Shown piece after piece: positions 7,704 to 9,186 of a stretch of DNA of 9,186 nucleotides (position 1 is the stretch's first letter; each line of letters opens with the position of its first letter). The stretch is taken from assembly GCA_030145015.1 (NCBI GenBank), contig JAQYWI010000202.1:1-9186 (forward strand). The letters run 5' to 3'. A program made the translations under genes and the position numbers. The DNA is from Desulfobacterales bacterium (GTDB lineage: Bacteria; Desulfobacterota; Desulfobacteria; Desulfobacterales; JAHEIW01). Below the pieces are notes generated by a model that made no database searches, was not told where the DNA came from, and was given only the letters and a program-made list of their open reading frames with translations.

Positions 7704-7766
7704 AAACAGTTTCAGGGCATTTTAAGCTTGACAATAGCCACTGAAGTTGTTTACACAACTCTTTTT
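7704..7766 (+). terminator. Overlapping hairpins after lon: probable weak terminator with an alternative fold
   Basis: AAACAGTTTCAG (7704-7715) can pair fully with CTGAAGTTGTTT (7741-7752), counting two G-U pairs, and extends inward by GGC/GCC (7716-7718 with 7737-7739). The 3' arm also contains AGTTGT (7745-7750), which can instead pair with ACAACT (7755-7760) in a short hairpin followed by CTTTTT (7761-7766). The two folds exclude each other, as in attenuators. The terminator stem has only six pairs, two of them G-C, so termination would be incomplete. A TTGACA (7728-7733) in the loop may be a -35 box for tRNA-Val, but no good -10 box follows at normal spacing. Confidence 0.4.
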
Positions 7767-7793
7767 AGGATACCAAACGGGCTGACTAAACGT

Positions 7794-7869
7794 GGGCGGG
7801 TAGCTCAGTTGGGAGAGCATCGGCCTTACAAGCCGGGGGTCACAGGTTCAAGCCCTGTTCCGCCTACCA
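7794..7869 (+). tRNA. tRNA-Val (anticodon UAC)
   Basis: The acceptor stem GGGCGGG (7794-7800) pairs with TCCGCCT (7859-7865), with G-U pairs at both ends; the discriminator is A (7866) and CCA is encoded (7867-7869). T8-A9 and the D arm GCTC..GAGC are standard. The anticodon stem TCGGC/GCCGG encloses loop CTTACAA, giving TAC at 7827-7829. The T arm is ACAGG-TTCAAGC-CCTGT. The two G-U pairs at the ends of the acceptor stem are slightly unusual. It is followed at once by a terminator and then integrase-associated DNA. Confidence 0.95.
7841..7869. other. Putative integrase attachment site in the 3' end of tRNA-Val
   Basis: The T arm, acceptor strand and CCA of tRNA-Val face an integrase gene that ends 99 bases away, with phased repeats between. 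This is the classic arrangement of an att site inside a tRNA 3' end. No second copy of the T-arm/acceptor sequence was seen to the right within the window, so the other att copy must lie outside or be lost. The limits given are a guess. Confidence 0.35.
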
Positions 7870-7877
7870 TTAAATTC

Positions 7878-7910
7878 AAGGGGTTAGCCAATATTGGTTG
7901 CCCCTTTTTT
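7878..7910 (+). terminator. Intrinsic terminator of tRNA-Val
   Basis: AAGGGG (7878-7883) pairs with CCCCTT (7901-7906). Inside, after one bulged T, TAGCCA pairs with TGGTTG using G-U pairs, leaving a small AT loop. A run of six T (7905-7910) follows directly. GC-rich base, extended stem and T-run make this the most convincing terminator in the window. Confidence 0.8.
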
Positions 7911-7926
7911 ATTTTCTGACAGGGAA

Positions 7927-7953
7927 GGGTGCGTATAGGGTGCATCCGGGTGC
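7927..7953. repeat. Three helically phased GGGTGC repeats, putative integrase arm-type sites
   Basis: GGGTGC occurs at 7927-7932, 7938-7943 and 7948-7953, starts 11 and 10 bases apart, so all three face the same side of the helix. They lie between the 3' end of tRNA-Val and the 3' end of the integrase gene, where tyrosine recombinases of the lambda type often have arm-binding sites. The role is inferred from spacing and position only. Confidence 0.5.
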
Positions 7954-7967
7954 AAAAATTTTTTGTC

Positions 7968-8897
7968 CTAAACTGCTTTTTTGGCTTCATCATGTGTCCC
8001 GTTTTTATCGCGAAACTCCTGGTCGTCCAGCTCGTCAATCTCAGCTTTTTTCTTGCCCGGCATCCAGTGGTAATAGATTCTCATTGTAAAGGTTTCAGAA
8101 AAATGCCCGAGCTGGTTTGATACGTCTGCGATATTATCACCCTTTGATATTCTCAGTGAAGCGTAGGTGTGGCGGAGGTCATGGATTCTGATTCTGCGAA
8201 GTCTAGCCTTCTCCACCGCCTTCCAAAACACCCGCCTACGCCAGTTGGTCACGTCGACCCGGCCGCCAAGGCGGTTAGTAAACACATAACCCGGATGGTT
8301 CCCAAGACCTAATTTCAACCCTTTTTCTTGAGATTTAACCAAATGAGCTTTCAGGACTTCGGCAAGCTGCAAACTCATATCAACCCGACGTCCCCTTTTG
8401 CCCTTGAGGGTTGTTATTTTTCCCCTGGATAGTGACCGCTTCAGATTAATAAACCGGCCATTGAAATCAATATCCCCCCATTGCAACCCCAATGCTTCGC
8501 CAATTCGGACACCGGTCCTTGCCAGCAGCAGAAATAGGGGATAGTGCTCCGAGTAATGCTTTTGAACCTTATCAAGCAGCAGTTTCAATTCTTTTTGTGT
8601 TAGCGGGTCCGGTTCCCCCTTGCCCTCGTCTCCATTTGAAACCTTGCGCGATTTAATAGCATCATTGATTTTTTTCATGAAATTGGTGCCTAAATTCAGA
8701 GCGGGATTTGCGGGTATAAGATCATCATCAACGGCCTGGTTCAATATCCCAGAAACCACATTTTTAATATGAGATACCGTGCTGCCAGCTTTACCGGCAT
8801 TCACCTTGCTGAAAAGAAGTTCCTTGATCTTGCCCTCTGTAATCTCATTGATCTTTAGGTCCTCAAAAGTCGGGTTTACATGATTATCTAAAATCGC
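7968..8897 (-). pseudogene. Tyrosine recombinase / integrase, 5'-truncated remnant
   Basis: The frame is open from just below an in-frame TAG (8900-8898) to the stop at 7970-7968, 310 codons with the stop. Residues similar to integrases begin right at the open edge (HVNPTFEDLKINEIT), in the middle of the core-binding domain, and continue past the first possible start, a GTG at 8804. The N-terminal arm-binding domain and a start codon are therefore missing, and the DNA beyond is AT-rich and unrelated. The catalytic domain is complete; counted from the GTG these are Arg100 (RTGVRIGEAL), a Lys near 134-136, His208 and Arg211 (HDLRH), His234 (LGH) and Tyr244 (IYYHW). Family role: site-specific integration and excision of an element. 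It points at the 3' end of tRNA-Val with phased GGGTGC repeats between. A short protein from GTG 8804 (278 residues) could be made, but would lack part of the core-binding domain, so I judge it inactive. Confidence 0.75.
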
Positions 8898-9186
8898 CTA
8901 ATTACAATTTTGACAAAAAACAACTGACTGTAAATATTTTGCTGCCTAATAATAAAAGGACTTTCAGTCTTGGAGGCTGGGAAGAAACTTATAAGTTGGA
9001 ATATTATAATAAATACAGTTCAAAAAAATATAAGAATAATCAATTCTGTCCGGTTAGCCAAAAGTAATAGCTAACTGTTTGTTAATATAGCCTTTATCGA
9101 TAGACTTCGGGCCTATCCCGCAAAAAAAGGCTAATTTAGTCAAAAATTATTTTATGTAATTTGTCTCACTGCTCCCGTTTTTTTCC
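8898..9186. other. AT-rich stretch without a recognisable gene
   Basis: Base composition drops clearly below that of the tig-lon block. No frame on either strand gives a protein I recognise, and on the minus strand nothing resembles the missing N-terminus of the integrase. A purine-rich stretch near 8970-8985 (CTTGGAGGCTGGGAAG) resembles the repeat next to the amidase gene in 14 of 16 positions. GTTAGC (9053-9058) and GCTAAC (9070-9075) form a small hairpin. The stretch is probably element DNA or a deletion junction. Confidence 0.5.
9088..9133. repeat. Composite hairpin of unknown role
   Basis: TAGCCTTT (9088-9095) and AAAGGCTA (9126-9133) are perfect complements; inside, GATAG (9099-9103) and CTATC (9113-9117) form a second stem with a 9-base loop containing TTCGGG. 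Both stems can form together. No gene is close enough to assign a role, and the window ends 53 bases later. Confidence 0.4.

Noticed and set aside
7728..7919. Plus-strand frame of 63 residues over tRNA-Val
   Set aside because: It is only the translation of the tRNA and terminator; such frames are a known annotation artefact.
7882..9061. Ten-base direct repeat GGTTAGCCAA (7882-7891 and 9052-9061) as possible att pair
   Set aside because: Ten-base matches are expected by chance in 9 kb, and the first copy is part of a terminator stem outside the tRNA.
9053..9133. Integron attC-like site from GTTAG/CTAAC words
   Set aside because: The words do not match the GTTRRRY and RYYYAAC core boxes in the right order, and no integron integrase is present.
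1..9186. CRISPR arrays, toxin-antitoxin pairs, defence or biosynthetic genes
   Set aside because: No regularly spaced direct repeats of CRISPR size and no small paired genes were seen; all large frames are housekeeping genes or recombinases.

Overview
The window reads as a chromosomal segment of a Gram-negative bacterium with moderate base composition, most likely Desulfobacterota (deltaproteobacterial sulfate-reducer type). That placement is an inference from protein style, the tig-clpP-clpX-lon order and the long structured intergenic regions; no marker gene here proves it.

Layout, left to right. (1) Positions 2-385 hold the 3' end of a tyrosine recombinase gene that stops 7 bases before the 3' end of a minus-strand tRNA-Pro(UGG), the usual look of an element integrated at a tRNA. 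(2) Positions 470-784 carry no gene but contain an imperfect inverted repeat with CAGAT-like words every 10 bases, flanked by purine-rich repeats. (3) A membrane-anchored zinc N-acetylmuramoyl-L-alanine amidase lies on the minus strand (785-1606). (4) A near-consensus sigma70 promoter (1686-1714) faces right, followed by a strongly foldable leader of about 115 nt, tRNA-Leu(UAG), then tig, clpP, clpX and lon. (5) After lon come overlapping hairpins, tRNA-Val(UAC), a good intrinsic terminator, three helically phased GGGTGC repeats and the remains of a second tyrosine recombinase on the minus strand. (6) The last 290 bases are AT-rich, non-coding as far as I can see, and hold a composite hairpin.

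The central block is a protein quality-control unit. Trigger factor meets nascent chains at the ribosome. ClpP is the peptidase barrel, ClpX its AAA+ unfoldase, and Lon a self-contained ATP-dependent protease. tig and clpP overlap by one base (TAGTG) and clpP and clpX by 20 bases, which fits translational coupling; lon follows after 49 bases and may also have its own promoter.

The housekeeping block is bracketed by two tRNA genes, each with an integrase gene pointing at its 3' end, so both edges look like integration hot spots. I found no new defence, CRISPR or biosynthetic system. The most promising undescribed signal is the structured leader between the 1686-1714 promoter and tRNA-Leu. Next are the 625-720 repeat, the mutually exclusive hairpins after lon, and the phased GGGTGC sites.
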